Program-made: the position numbers and the translations under genes
Part shown: positions 33,373 to 42,138 of the stretch, piece after piece
Position numbering within the stretch: position 1 is the stretch's first letter
Layout: every line of letters begins with the position of its first letter
DNA from: Halobacteriovorax sp. HLS
GTDB taxonomy: Bacteria > Bdellovibrionota > Bacteriovoracia > Bacteriovoracales > Bacteriovoracaceae
Direction: 5' to 3'
Length of the DNA stretch: 64,000 nt
Assembly: GCF_004006665.1 (NCBI RefSeq)
Contig: NZ_QOCL01000003.1
Coordinates: 310,001 to 374,000 of the forward strand
Notes under the pieces: model-generated
Databases searched by the model: none
Told to the model about the DNA's origin: nothing
Seen by the model: only the letters and a program-made list of their open reading frames with translations

Positions 33373-34289
33373 TTATTTCGTATCTCAAAGCATACGTGTA
33401 TTTTCTTATCCTTGAAGTCTTCAGGGATGGTTTTAAGTGAAATATCTTTTACATTATAGGTTTGTGAAATTATCTCATTTAAAGAAAACCCCCTCTTATT
33501 ATTTGAGAAGTAGAGAACACCATTTTCATTTAATATATTCATACAAGAAGAAACTAGAATATTCTGATCCCTTTGAATATCAAGGATATCCGTCATCTTC
33601 TTTGAGTTGCTGAAAGTTGGAGGGTCAAGAAAAATGATATCAAATTTATTCATCTTGTTTTGCTCTAGGTACTTAAAAACATCGGCATTAATGAAGTGGT
33701 GATTTTCTAAGTTAATTTCATTTACTTGGAAATTTTCCTTGCTCCATTCTAGATAGGTGTTTGAAAGATCAACATTCGTAGTACTTGCTCCCCCTAGGGC
33801 CGCATGAACGGAGACCATGCTAGTATAGCAAAAGAGATTGAGTAACTTTTTGTCCTTGGAGATTGTATTTAAATACATTCTCATTGGTCGGTGATCAAGA
33901 AATAATCCAGTGTCTATATAATCATGTAAATTAATTATTGATTTTGCTCTCCCTTCTGCAACGACTAATTTGTTTTTGGATTTATCGAGTTTGGTATACT
34001 TATTTTCTTTCGTTTGAATGATTCTCTTTTTTATAATTATACTGTCTTGGTCAATATTAAGAACTTCGCAAATAGCGCAAATTGTTTCGAGGTAAAGTTC
34101 TTCTTTGTCCGAGTCTATTTTATCTATTCTTCTATCGTAGAGAATAACTTCTTTGCCATATATATCAATTAAATATGGGTATTGAGGGATTTCCTTGTCA
34201 TAAAGCCTATAGCACTCAAAGTTGTTCTTTTTGGCCCACTTCTTTTTGTGTTTGTAATTTTTAAGTAATTTATTTTTAATTTCACTCAT
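33369..34289 (-). CDS. rlmK: Stand-alone RlmK-type 23S rRNA methyltransferase
   Basis: The 306 residues correspond to the C-terminal half of the fused E. coli RlmKL: KKNNFECYRLYDKEIPQYPY (N-terminal signature), NLFCYTSMVSVHAALGGAS (SAM motif I), NVDLSNTYLEWSKENFQVNE, FDIIFLDPPTFSNSKKM (DPPTF catalytic motif) and LYFSNNKRGF. That half makes N7-methylguanosine at G2069. The RlmL half, which methylates G2445, is not here. Alternatives within the COG1092 group (RlmI) are less likely because no PUA domain is present. Confidence 0.88.
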   Translation of the reverse strand: MSEIKNKLLKNYKHKKKWAKKNNFECYRLYDKEIPQYPYLIDIYGKEVILYDRRIDKIDSDKEELYLETICAICEVLNIDQDSIIIKKRIIQTKENKYTKLDKSKNKLVVAEGRAKSIINLHDYIDTGLFLDHRPMRMYLNTISKDKKLLNLFCYTSMVSVHAALGGASTTNVDLSNTYLEWSKENFQVNEINLENHHFINADVFKYLEQNKMNKFDIIFLDPPTFSNSKKMTDILDIQRDQNILVSSCMNILNENGVLYFSNNKRGFSLNEIISQTYNVKDISLKTIPEDFKDKKIHVCFEIRNK

Positions 34290-34300
34290 ATTAGGCCTAA

Positions 34301-34326
34301 AAAAATAGAGGACTAAGTCCTCTATT
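34301..34326 (-). terminator. Terminator after the papain-like gene
   Basis: AATAGAGGACT (34304-34314) and AGTCCTCTATT (34316-34326) form a perfect 11-pair stem around a single base; read on the minus strand it is followed by a run of Ts. It lies just beyond the stop of the papain-like gene and before the methyltransferase gene on the same strand. Confidence 0.8.
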
Positions 34327-34328
34327 TA

Positions 34329-35453
34329 TTAAAGTGGATATATTTGGATAGCATGATTAAGGAGATTTTCGGCCCACTCATACTCTCTAAGGATGACTGG
34401 TGCATTGAGGTGACTTTCTTCACCCTCATTTAATAAATCGTAATCATAAATAGGCATATTCTTATTAGGGTAGATTGAGTCTCTCACGTAGAAGACTCCC
34501 TTTCCTCGGCACGAGCCGTTACTCTCATAAGAGTCTTGAACTTGTTTTCCTCTTGATCTAAATTTTGCTGCTTTACGCTCTAGCTTTCTCTTTTTCTTTG
34601 GATCTTCTTCGTTACTGGCCTCTAGAGAAATTTCATCGGCTCTTTTATTCATTAACTTGTCAAAGTTTGATACGAATGGGCAGCCCTTAGAGTCAGCGTA
34701 GTCATTGTAGCCAACGATCAAGTTTGCATGCCAATAACCTACATGATTATAGATTACGAGAACTGGGGCATTTCTTTTCTTTAAGGCATTCTTTATTCTT
34801 GTAACAATATCTTTAGGAGCAGTAGTAACATTCCATCTATTTTCACTTGGGTCTTTAAAAATAATTTCTCTATCAAACTGAGGTAACTTAACCATTGGTG
34901 CTTTAATATCTTGATAAAGGCTAATCCAGCTATAAGAAATACCGTACTTTGCACCTTCTTCATCTTTTAAAGCAGGAACTCTTTGTCCTTCTACACTCTT
35001 ATACCAACCCTTTGTGTATCTATAGTCTTCATTTTTGTAAATTTCACCACGCTTGTTAAGAGCATAGATCATATCTGTAGGCCAATGTTCAAGATCATCA
35101 TCAAGACCTTCTTTAGATAGATTCATAAAGTATCTTTCTGATAAATTTCTCTTTTCAGAAGTCTGTCTATCGTTACTCAGTTTTGAATACCACCATTCTA
35201 CATTACCTGTATGGCTCATAAATAAGCAGCTTCCGGCATCTTCTTGATCAGGAGCTGGGAGTATATGTTTTAGTAACTTATTAAAACCACCCTTATACGA
35301 GCTAGAGTCGGGGACGATTGCTTTTGTGAAAACTGCAGTCGTTCCCTCAGATGTAGAGTTTGGGAATTTGGCCCCAATAATTAGGCTCTGGTCTGTGTTC
35401 ACAGTGGCCATAGGATTAGCTGTAAGAAAGCTAATAAGAAAAAGTGTTAACAA
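34329..35453 (-). CDS. Secreted papain-like cysteine peptidase-type protein
   Basis: The 374-residue product starts at TTG with AGGAGA upstream and a signal peptide (TLFLISFLTANPMA). The segment APDQEDAGSCLFMSHTGN has Gln70 and Cys76, the exact six-residue spacing of papain Gln19 and Cys25 (oxyanion and nucleophile). Further on, HVGYWHANLIVGYNDYA resembles the papain His motif. A Lys/Glu-rich helix lies between His and the C-terminal strand. It is divergent from the amidoligase-like pair. Peptidase or transpeptidase action on a peptide or amide is likely; the substrate is unknown. Confidence 0.7.
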   Translation of the reverse strand: MLTLFLISFLTANPMATVNTDQSLIIGAKFPNSTSEGTTAVFTKAIVPDSSSYKGGFNKLLKHILPAPDQEDAGSCLFMSHTGNVEWWYSKLSNDRQTSEKRNLSERYFMNLSKEGLDDDLEHWPTDMIYALNKRGEIYKNEDYRYTKGWYKSVEGQRVPALKDEEGAKYGISYSWISLYQDIKAPMVKLPQFDREIIFKDPSENRWNVTTAPKDIVTRIKNALKKRNAPVLVIYNHVGYWHANLIVGYNDYADSKGCPFVSNFDKLMNKRADEISLEASNEEDPKKKRKLERKAAKFRSRGKQVQDSYESNGSCRGKGVFYVRDSIYPNKNMPIYDYDLLNEGEESHLNAPVILREYEWAENLLNHAIQIYPL

Positions 35454-35663
35454 GTAGTTCTCCTAGATTAGTGGATGAAAATAGTAAGATAACCTTGGCT
35501 TCAACGCACGACTCTGTGCGCATAATCAACGTGAAATCAGTTATTTAGAGCATTAATTATTTTAATACTAAAGTAAATGACTCAGGTGTCCGTAAAGTTG
35601 AGTGAATAACTATATTAATAACGATTTTACTAAAGGTAGTAAAAAACAAATAAAGAGGTAGAA

Positions 35664-36635
35664 ATGTTCTTTTGTAAAAAATTTCTAAGGAAGGCATCCC
35701 TTGCTTTCATTCTTGGAATGCTCATTACGGGTCAGTCTATGGCCTCGGCCGTTAAATTGATTGATATTTTAATCAACGATTCTGGACTGTCTCAATCATT
35801 GTCTAAATACGGTGTTCGTGGCACGAGTGCGACTCAAGTTAAGAGTTATGTTAAAAACTCTATTGACTCTCTTTATAAATTTGGAGGATCAACGCCTTCA
35901 GCAAAAACTTTGAGAATGCATATCTCTCAAATACCTGCACAAGGAAAAGATCTTAAATATAAGAAAGACCTTATGGCACTACTGAATAAGTCAGAATCTT
36001 CTATGGCAGAAGGTGACTTGGTTAAGGCCGTAAACTCATTAATTTATTTATCTAATCGTTATGGGAAAAGAAGTGCAACAGTACTTGCCTGTTCTGCGTG
36101 TGTAAGTGACAAACTTAGTAGTTTAGGATTCAAGTTCACATTAGAAGTAATGAGCGACAAACAATCTAAAGAAGTTCTAACAAAGATGCTACCTAATCAA
36201 CCTAGGTCATTGACTAACTTTATCAATACTAAACTGGCAAAACATAATATTGGCTCACTGGCAGGATCAAAAAATATAGTTGCACCAGAAGAAGAAAGAG
36301 CACTTGGTTTGTTCCTAGGACTCAAAGAGATCGGCTCAGCTGACCAGAAAAAATTGATCGCAGCGATAGAAGAAATTTCTAAAGATGAACATGGATCGAT
36401 TAATATTTTAAATCCTAAGAATCCACATAAGTTATGGAAGCTCTTTAGTGAAGATATTTCTGAGAGTGATATGACTGGATGGACGAAGCTATTAGATGAA
36501 GTGGCATCAAAATCAGCTGGCAAAACTAGCAAGAAAGATACTTTCTACGAAATTCTTGAGGCCAGAGCAGCAAAGAATCCAGAGTTTGAAGATCGTATTC
36601 AGATACTAAAAAATAAGAACTGTTTTTTTAAATAA
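35664..36635 (+). CDS. Secreted helical protein, family unknown
   Basis: The 323-residue product has a signal peptide (ASLAFILGMLITGQSMASA) and a mostly helical mature part rich in Lys, Leu and Ser, with one CSAC pair in VLACSACVSDKLSSLGFK (about residues 141-158). AGAGGT precedes the ATG. It is 24 bases upstream of the amidoligase-like gene and probably in the same operon. No known motif; perhaps a partner or substrate of its neighbour. Confidence 0.7.
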   Translation: MFFCKKFLRKASLAFILGMLITGQSMASAVKLIDILINDSGLSQSLSKYGVRGTSATQVKSYVKNSIDSLYKFGGSTPSAKTLRMHISQIPAQGKDLKYKKDLMALLNKSESSMAEGDLVKAVNSLIYLSNRYGKRSATVLACSACVSDKLSSLGFKFTLEVMSDKQSKEVLTKMLPNQPRSLTNFINTKLAKHNIGSLAGSKNIVAPEEERALGLFLGLKEIGSADQKKLIAAIEEISKDEHGSINILNPKNPHKLWKLFSEDISESDMTGWTKLLDEVASKSAGKTSKKDTFYEILEARAAKNPEFEDRIQILKNKNCFFK

Positions 36636-36659
36636 TATATAAGTTAAAAAGGATTAAAT

Positions 36660-39600
36660 ATGTCTATTAAAAAGAATAACAAAGGCTGGAGGCAGTTACC
36701 TGCAAATCTCGCCATGATGACATTGCTATATAATTGTTCAAGTGTTTCAACTGGACCACGATATATAGCCGATGATAGCGATGCTCCAAAGTCCGCTTAT
36801 GATATGTGGGGATATTTGCAACAAGGAGCAACTCAATATAATGCTAACGCTGTTCAGGTCGAAGGCCAGAACATGGACGGCTTTATGGGTGGGGTCTCTT
36901 TTGGTGCTGAGAAAGAAGCATCTTCGGGACTTATAACTAGAATAATGGGACCAAGCGGAGATGATTTTAAAAGCTATGTACTTAGTCTACCAGAGTCACA
37001 GAGAAAAGAGTTTATCTCAGATTTTCTTAGCAATTATATGAAAAATGCTAATGGGTATAGAACCTATATCACCGAAGATGGAGTTAAGGTTGACCTAGCT
37101 TCAGATGTTAAAGATATAGATGGTGTGGCAAAGGTAATCGATCTTGATCAACTTAGAGGTGTTGATTACGCAAGTGCCAGCACAGAAGTTCTCGATGAAA
37201 AATTTTCTAAATTTGTTGATATGACTGATGGTCGTCCTATGTCTTTTATTAAGCCTTCTGTGAAGATGAAGCTTTTTAAAGGAAGTATGCCTGGTCAAGG
37301 TGGTTCTGCTATACCTAAGAACTATAGATCATATGTAACAAACTTTGGTCTTCCACAAAAGTATATCGAAGATGCTCACGGTCATTACGGTGGTGTTGGT
37401 GGAGGATGGGAGCTAGGTTTCACTCCTCAAAATAGTTATGCAGAATTTGAAGAGATGGTTATTTGGTTTAGAAAAGAGCTTAAAAATGCAGGGCAGATTT
37501 TCCAAGCACCAGGTCACCAAAGAATGGTTTTCAAGGCCCATTCACAATTAGACGAGGCCAGACTGGCCGAACTCTATAGAGGTATTCAGGCCCTCATTGT
37601 GATTGACGGTATCAAAGGTGGAACAGGTATCGAGAAGGCCAATTATAAAGGCGTTCAAACAGACAATGGACTGGCCTCTTTAAGAACTCAAAGAGGGGTT
37701 ATCAGACTTGAAGGAAATAGATGGAAAGAAGGAACCCATGGGGTCGAATTTAGAGCAGGTACAAAAGATATTAAGCTCGCAAGATTTTATCAAACAGTTT
37801 TAGCTTCTAGAGTCTCATCAAATGACTTTAGTGGTCTGTCCAAGATCTCTGACTGGAGCTTATGGGATGGAAATGTTCCTAGCGCAAGTGTTCTAGCGCA
37901 AAGACATGGTGTGAGTGAAACTGTTGCTCAAAAAGCACTCGATAATATTCGAGGAGGTAATCTTAAATATGAATTTACACTTCCATTGTGGAATTGGGGT
38001 GATTCAAATAATCCAATTCTTGGGGCAAATAAAAGAGCTATGGTAAACTCTCTAACCAAGGACTTCTTAGAGCAAGTCGCGGCGTTGGATGCAGACAGTG
38101 GAGTTCTTGAAAGAGATGTTAGAAGCTTATTAAAGTCTTGGACTAAGATGACAAGACTATCTGACGAGGTCAGAAGATATATCCAACCACGTAGAGGAAT
38201 AAATGTTGCGCAGGATCTTCTACAATTCAATCTTCCTGAAGATGGAAGAAGATTTGTAAGGGCCGTTACGGATGTGAATAATATCGACTTGGGTATCGAA
38301 TATTCGGGTAAGATGCCTTTGATGGTAAATGCTGAAATGACTCCTGATAAATTAGGAGATAATAAGAAAGCGTGGATACAAACATATGGCGACTTAACAG
38401 ATGAAGAAAGAGAAGCAACAATTAGAAATATTGCTCAGGATTTACATAAGAACCTTGGTGGTGATGGTACTGCGACAAAGGTTGAAGGTGGCGGAGGTCA
38501 TGGTCATGGTTTAGAGCTATCTTATGAAATTAGAGATCCGCAAAATAGAAAGTGGATCGTTGAGTGGGATGGTATTGGTAGAACTTACACTCCAAATGGT
38601 GAAGTTATTGATGGTTCTGCAAGAGCAGGGTCTGTTGAGCTTGTAACACCGAAATTCACTCCTGCGATTGAAGATATTGGCGCTGTGTATGAAGCATTCC
38701 AGAAGAATAATATTCTTCCAAATCTTCTTTCAGGTGGTGGGCACGTAAATATCGACTTAGCTGCTTTTGAAGGTAAACCAAAGGAGTTAGCAAGATTCTT
38801 AACAATTTTCCATGAAAATAGAGGAATCATGTCGTTAATGTTTCAACATGTAAATCGTGTTAAAACATCAGAGCCAATAGCAATTTCTGACAACCTTAGA
38901 AATCAGCTTAAAAACTTTGAAGGTAGTGAGGAAGATCTTAAGAAGCTTCTTTATAACGAAGAATACTTTAATACTCGCTATGGAAGAAAGTCTCGTTATT
39001 TACAACTTGATATGTCTGCATATTTTCAAGATGTGATACCAGAAGAATTTATTACTGAAGACTTTGATATTGCAAACCCGACGGTTCCTTGGAGAAGACA
39101 ATTTAGAGTTGACCCAAGAATTAGAAAGGCCGAGTTTAGAATGTTTAATGCTCCTAGAGATGCAGCTGAGTCTGCACTGCAGATCAGACTTGTAAAGGCA
39201 ATGCTCTCTAAAGCATTGAATGAAGATGATGCTTTAAGTGGAACTGTTCAAAATACTAGTCACACTGACTACTTGGCAACACCACAAAAGGCATACGATG
39301 ATCTTGATAAGCTTTGTGCACAACTTGGATTAAATGCTGATGACTTTAGACCAAGTGTTGCAGAAGGGTTAAGTGAAACTGATCTTGCGACAAAATCAAT
39401 TTTCTTTGAGAAATTCGAAGACAAAATGAGAGTTCATCCACACCAAAGAGGTTGGGGACAAGCCGTTGCTGCGAGAGAAGAGGCCTTAAACTCTGAAGGG
39501 CGTGTTTGGCAACCTGGTAGCGCTGATGAGTTGAATACTATGACTCACGAATTTAGAATTGAAGCTGCTGAAGAAGGTGCCAGAAGAAGAGCGAATATTT

Positions 39601-39674
39601 CTCCAAATAGAAATATTCCAGTGCAATTTAAAAGAACTGATAGCTGTATAGATGCTATTGGCCCATTATTATAG
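36660..39674 (+). CDS. Envelope protein with two amidoligase (GCS-fold)-like domains
   Basis: The 1004-residue protein has a basic N-terminus and a possible lipobox (TLLYNCSS, Cys25). It shows the motif order of GCS-fold amidoligases twice. First: GGGWELGFTPQ (about 246-256), HQRMVFKAHSQL and GTHGVEFRAGTKD (about 357-369). Second: GHGLELSYEI (about 612-621), AGSVELVTPKF (about 655-665), SGGGHVNIDLAAF (about 691-703) and KAEFRMFNAPRD (about 822-833). The E-x-E, ExxTP, G-G-H-x-N and EFR features are typical ATP- and metal-binding elements. It would ligate an amine to a carboxylate; the substrate is unknown and the call is by motif only. Confidence 0.7.
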   Translation: MSIKKNNKGWRQLPANLAMMTLLYNCSSVSTGPRYIADDSDAPKSAYDMWGYLQQGATQYNANAVQVEGQNMDGFMGGVSFGAEKEASSGLITRIMGPSGDDFKSYVLSLPESQRKEFISDFLSNYMKNANGYRTYITEDGVKVDLASDVKDIDGVAKVIDLDQLRGVDYASASTEVLDEKFSKFVDMTDGRPMSFIKPSVKMKLFKGSMPGQGGSAIPKNYRSYVTNFGLPQKYIEDAHGHYGGVGGGWELGFTPQNSYAEFEEMVIWFRKELKNAGQIFQAPGHQRMVFKAHSQLDEARLAELYRGIQALIVIDGIKGGTGIEKANYKGVQTDNGLASLRTQRGVIRLEGNRWKEGTHGVEFRAGTKDIKLARFYQTVLASRVSSNDFSGLSKISDWSLWDGNVPSASVLAQRHGVSETVAQKALDNIRGGNLKYEFTLPLWNWGDSNNPILGANKRAMVNSLTKDFLEQVAALDADSGVLERDVRSLLKSWTKMTRLSDEVRRYIQPRRGINVAQDLLQFNLPEDGRRFVRAVTDVNNIDLGIEYSGKMPLMVNAEMTPDKLGDNKKAWIQTYGDLTDEEREATIRNIAQDLHKNLGGDGTATKVEGGGGHGHGLELSYEIRDPQNRKWIVEWDGIGRTYTPNGEVIDGSARAGSVELVTPKFTPAIEDIGAVYEAFQKNNILPNLLSGGGHVNIDLAAFEGKPKELARFLTIFHENRGIMSLMFQHVNRVKTSEPIAISDNLRNQLKNFEGSEEDLKKLLYNEEYFNTRYGRKSRYLQLDMSAYFQDVIPEEFITEDFDIANPTVPWRRQFRVDPRIRKAEFRMFNAPRDAAESALQIRLVKAMLSKALNEDDALSGTVQNTSHTDYLATPQKAYDDLDKLCAQLGLNADDFRPSVAEGLSETDLATKSIFFEKFEDKMRVHPHQRGWGQAVAAREEALNSEGRVWQPGSADELNTMTHEFRIEAAEEGARRRANISPNRNIPVQFKRTDSCIDAIGPLL

Positions 39675-39685
39675 AATAAAAAATC

Positions 39686-39717
39686 GGCCCTCTTTTCTTG
39701 AGAGGGCCATTTTTTTT
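39686..39717 (+). terminator. Rho-independent terminator after the amidoligase-like gene
   Basis: GGCCCTCT (39686-39693) pairs with AGAGGGCC (39701-39708) around TTTCTTG and is followed by a run of eight Ts. It lies 12 bases beyond the stop codon. An A run before the stem may let it also serve the convergent gene. Confidence 0.92.
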
Positions 39718-40126
39718 AGACATCTAAAGTATGTAAAACAAATTCCTCACTTCCTAACTTCAGCTTAAATTGCCAACTACCTTTCATGCCTTGCATGTAG
39801 AAAATTTTAGAATTTTCATATATTCCATCACTTTCTAGTTTAGTAGAGACTGGTCTTGTTCCATGAGAGTGACCATGCATTAGCATCCATCCAAAGAATT
39901 GAACACTTTCTTTTGGAGAGTTATAAACTTCTTTTTCTTCAGTACTTAATAATAGATTTTTGAATCGTACAATATTTCTTGAAAAAGATCCTACATATGG
40001 GCCTTGAGTCCACTCAATTTGAATACAGAGTTTTTCCTTTGTGATTGCAACACAGTTTTCATTACTAGAGCTAGCAAATACGACATTGGAAAAGAGTAGT
40101 GCTGTTAGGGCAATAAGTTTAATCAT
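39716..40126 (-). CDS. Small secreted protein, related to the lipoprotein at 42681
   Basis: The 136-residue product has a signal peptide (LIALTALLFSNVVFAS) and an immunoglobulin-like mature part: IEWTQGPYVGSFSRNIVRF, then MLMHGHSHGTRPVS and FYMQGMKGSWQFKLKL. The same order (WKEGPEFGSKSSMVIKFW, MPDGNEHGSSPISI, IMAGRWELRIR) occurs in the lipoprotein at 42681-43184, so the two are homologues. The pattern resembles FixH/YtkA-type domains linked to copper or cytochrome assembly. It abuts the His/Met-rich gene by one base. Confidence 0.7.
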   Translation of the reverse strand: MIKLIALTALLFSNVVFASSSNENCVAITKEKLCIQIEWTQGPYVGSFSRNIVRFKNLLLSTEEKEVYNSPKESVQFFGWMLMHGHSHGTRPVSTKLESDGIYENSKIFYMQGMKGSWQFKLKLGSEEFVLHTLDV

Positions 40127-42039
40127 TAGAATTCTCCTTCTATATAAGTTCTATACCTTTTGATATTTGTTCCTTCAATATTTAAAATGGCCTTCTTTAC
40201 TTTTTTTCCTGATGCTTTCATTACTTCATTTAGCACAAAGCGATTTTCTAGAGACAGTTTTCCCAGTTTCGTGAAGCTTTCATTGAAACGCTGGTGTTGT
40301 TTTGTAATAAGCTCATTCTTCATTTTCTTTAGTAATGGAGAAATCTCTTTTAAGATCTTTTTTGTCTTTTTTATTACTCTTTTTTCACATATCGATAATA
40401 AGAGATCAATTGCACAATATTCTTTAAGATTTTTTCCTCTAGCGAAGTAACTTTCTATTTCACGTTTTATATTTGTGGTCGACTTATTTATATTTGAGTT
40501 CAATAAATTTATTGTTTCATCCTGATTCAATGATAGGTCTAGCTCAATTTTTATATAACCAATCTCTTCTTGCTGTGGAAGCTCTAATGTTCTTACCTCA
40601 TCAATACCTAAAACCTTTGCTGCTTTTTTTAGTTTTTTTACTAAAGTATCCCTTTGCACGTCCTGTTTCGAGTAAAACCATTTGAATGATCCTGCATACC
40701 TTGGCGAAATGTCCTTGTGTTCTTGATTTTCGCTCACCATGGACATGAAAACTACTCCTCCATTCTTATGATTACTTAAAATCCCGTCAGTTGTGTGCGT
40801 TTTCTTGAACATACCCATGTAAGACTTTATCTTTGAACCTGTGTATCCATTGTGCGTGAATGAGGTATTAATTATTTCGCCTTTTGTATTTTGTGAATTA
40901 AATAGAAATGGCATACCGGCAGTTAATTTACGTGAACTTCCACTCATTGATGAGGTCGAAGTTTTTACTATTTCAATGGCCTTAAGACCACTTTTTATTA
41001 GTTCTTGTGAATACAATATGTCGCCGTTTAAAAATCTTCTATAGGCGATTGATGCTTTTGCATCTGATAGATCAAAAATGAAATTGAAATATTTGTCTGT
41101 ATCTAGCATTTTTGATGTGGATATCTGAACCAGCATGTTAGAGATACCTTTTGAGAACATTTTTACTTCGCTTTTTCTAATTGTTGCTAAAACAAAATTT
41201 TCGTCAATTTTTCTCACGCTTGTGTGCCAGGTCCCCTGTGCCATATAGGTTTGCATTGCACTTACTATAATAGACATTCCTGCACCAGCTCCAAACATCA
41301 CTCCACCTGTAGAGCTATAAGATATTTGATCATTAATTTTCCAATCATTAAGCTCTTTTAAGCTTGTTGGAACACTCATCTTTTCAACGAGTTCTGACTT
41401 TTCAATTGAGTCTATATGTTTAAGTTTATAAACATGTCCGCCCTTATATGGCATTAAACTTAGTTTTAGAGAAAATAGGGGAATATCCACGGGCGGCATT
41501 GCCATTATTCCAATTCCTCCTCCCGCGTGTATCATCTTATTCTGTGCTACGACCAGATTATGTGAGTCATAATCCCACTCGAGTTGTGACGAGTTAGATT
41601 TGTTTAAATTAATGATATTAGTAAATTTATCACCACCTAGAGAGATCATTGGCATAACTGAGTACATCCATTCTTGATCCATATCCATTGCATCTCCATG
41701 GTGATTCATGCTTTGTTCGTCTTCATGCATGTCACCATTCATTTGATTATCATTCATATGGTCGCCATTCATATGATTTGAGTGCATGTCATTCATTGCT
41801 GAATGATCAGACATATTGTTGTTATTCATACCATCTGAACTCATCGTTGAATGATGATCCATGGAGTGACCACTAAAATCTAAATTATATCCCCACATGA
41901 GCATACCGTTGTGATTTATTCTAAGTGGTAGTGGTATCATCGAATTGATGCTGCTTGTTGCTTCCTCTGTTGCCTGTGCTTTATTTGAGTGCGAAAAAAA
42001 TATCAGCGCACATATTATTACTATACATTTATTAATCAT
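40126..42039 (-). CDS. Secreted His/Met-rich protein, probable metal binding
   Basis: The 637-residue product has a signal peptide (IVIICALIFFSHSNKAQA). Residues about 57-125 are crowded with His, Met, Asp and Asn, for example SGHSMDHHSTMSSDGM and GDHMNDNQMNGDMHEDEQSM, a composition typical of copper-binding regions in periplasmic proteins such as CopA and PcoE. The remaining 500 residues look like a beta-rich secreted domain plus a helical C-terminus with Lys-rich KKMKNELITKQHQRFNESF. No enzyme motif is seen. It is divergent from a redox cluster and shares a palindrome-containing promoter region with it. Confidence 0.72.
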   Translation of the reverse strand: MINKCIVIICALIFFSHSNKAQATEEATSSINSMIPLPLRINHNGMLMWGYNLDFSGHSMDHHSTMSSDGMNNNNMSDHSAMNDMHSNHMNGDHMNDNQMNGDMHEDEQSMNHHGDAMDMDQEWMYSVMPMISLGGDKFTNIINLNKSNSSQLEWDYDSHNLVVAQNKMIHAGGGIGIMAMPPVDIPLFSLKLSLMPYKGGHVYKLKHIDSIEKSELVEKMSVPTSLKELNDWKINDQISYSSTGGVMFGAGAGMSIIVSAMQTYMAQGTWHTSVRKIDENFVLATIRKSEVKMFSKGISNMLVQISTSKMLDTDKYFNFIFDLSDAKASIAYRRFLNGDILYSQELIKSGLKAIEIVKTSTSSMSGSSRKLTAGMPFLFNSQNTKGEIINTSFTHNGYTGSKIKSYMGMFKKTHTTDGILSNHKNGGVVFMSMVSENQEHKDISPRYAGSFKWFYSKQDVQRDTLVKKLKKAAKVLGIDEVRTLELPQQEEIGYIKIELDLSLNQDETINLLNSNINKSTTNIKREIESYFARGKNLKEYCAIDLLLSICEKRVIKKTKKILKEISPLLKKMKNELITKQHQRFNESFTKLGKLSLENRFVLNEVMKASGKKVKKAILNIEGTNIKRYRTYIEGEF

Positions 42040-42087
42040 ATTGACCCCTTTTTAGGAAAACCTAGTCAATTTTTACCAAGTTGTAAC

Positions 42088-42104
42088 TGCAACAAATTGT
42101 TGCA
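42088..42104. promoter_or_regulatory. Palindromic operator candidate in the divergent metal/redox promoter region
   Basis: TGCAACA-AAT-TGTTGCA is a perfect inverted repeat with 7-base arms, lying between two divergent genes (His/Met-rich protein to the left, thioredoxin-fold protein to the right). The centre is about 35 bases from the right start and 57 bases from the left. This is where a metal- or redox-responsive regulator would act. The regulator is not identified. Confidence 0.55.
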
Positions 42105-42138
42105 TCGTCATTTGAAAATAAAATTGCTATAAGGCTTT

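Noticed and set aside
35505-35520. CGCAC/GTGCG hairpin between divergent genes as an operator
   Set aside because: Five-base arms are expected by chance and nothing else supports a role.
40160-41876. Plus-strand frames inside the His/Met-rich gene
   Set aside because: They mirror the low-complexity coding strand. None has a ribosome binding site, and the minus-strand gene has a signal peptide and operon fit.
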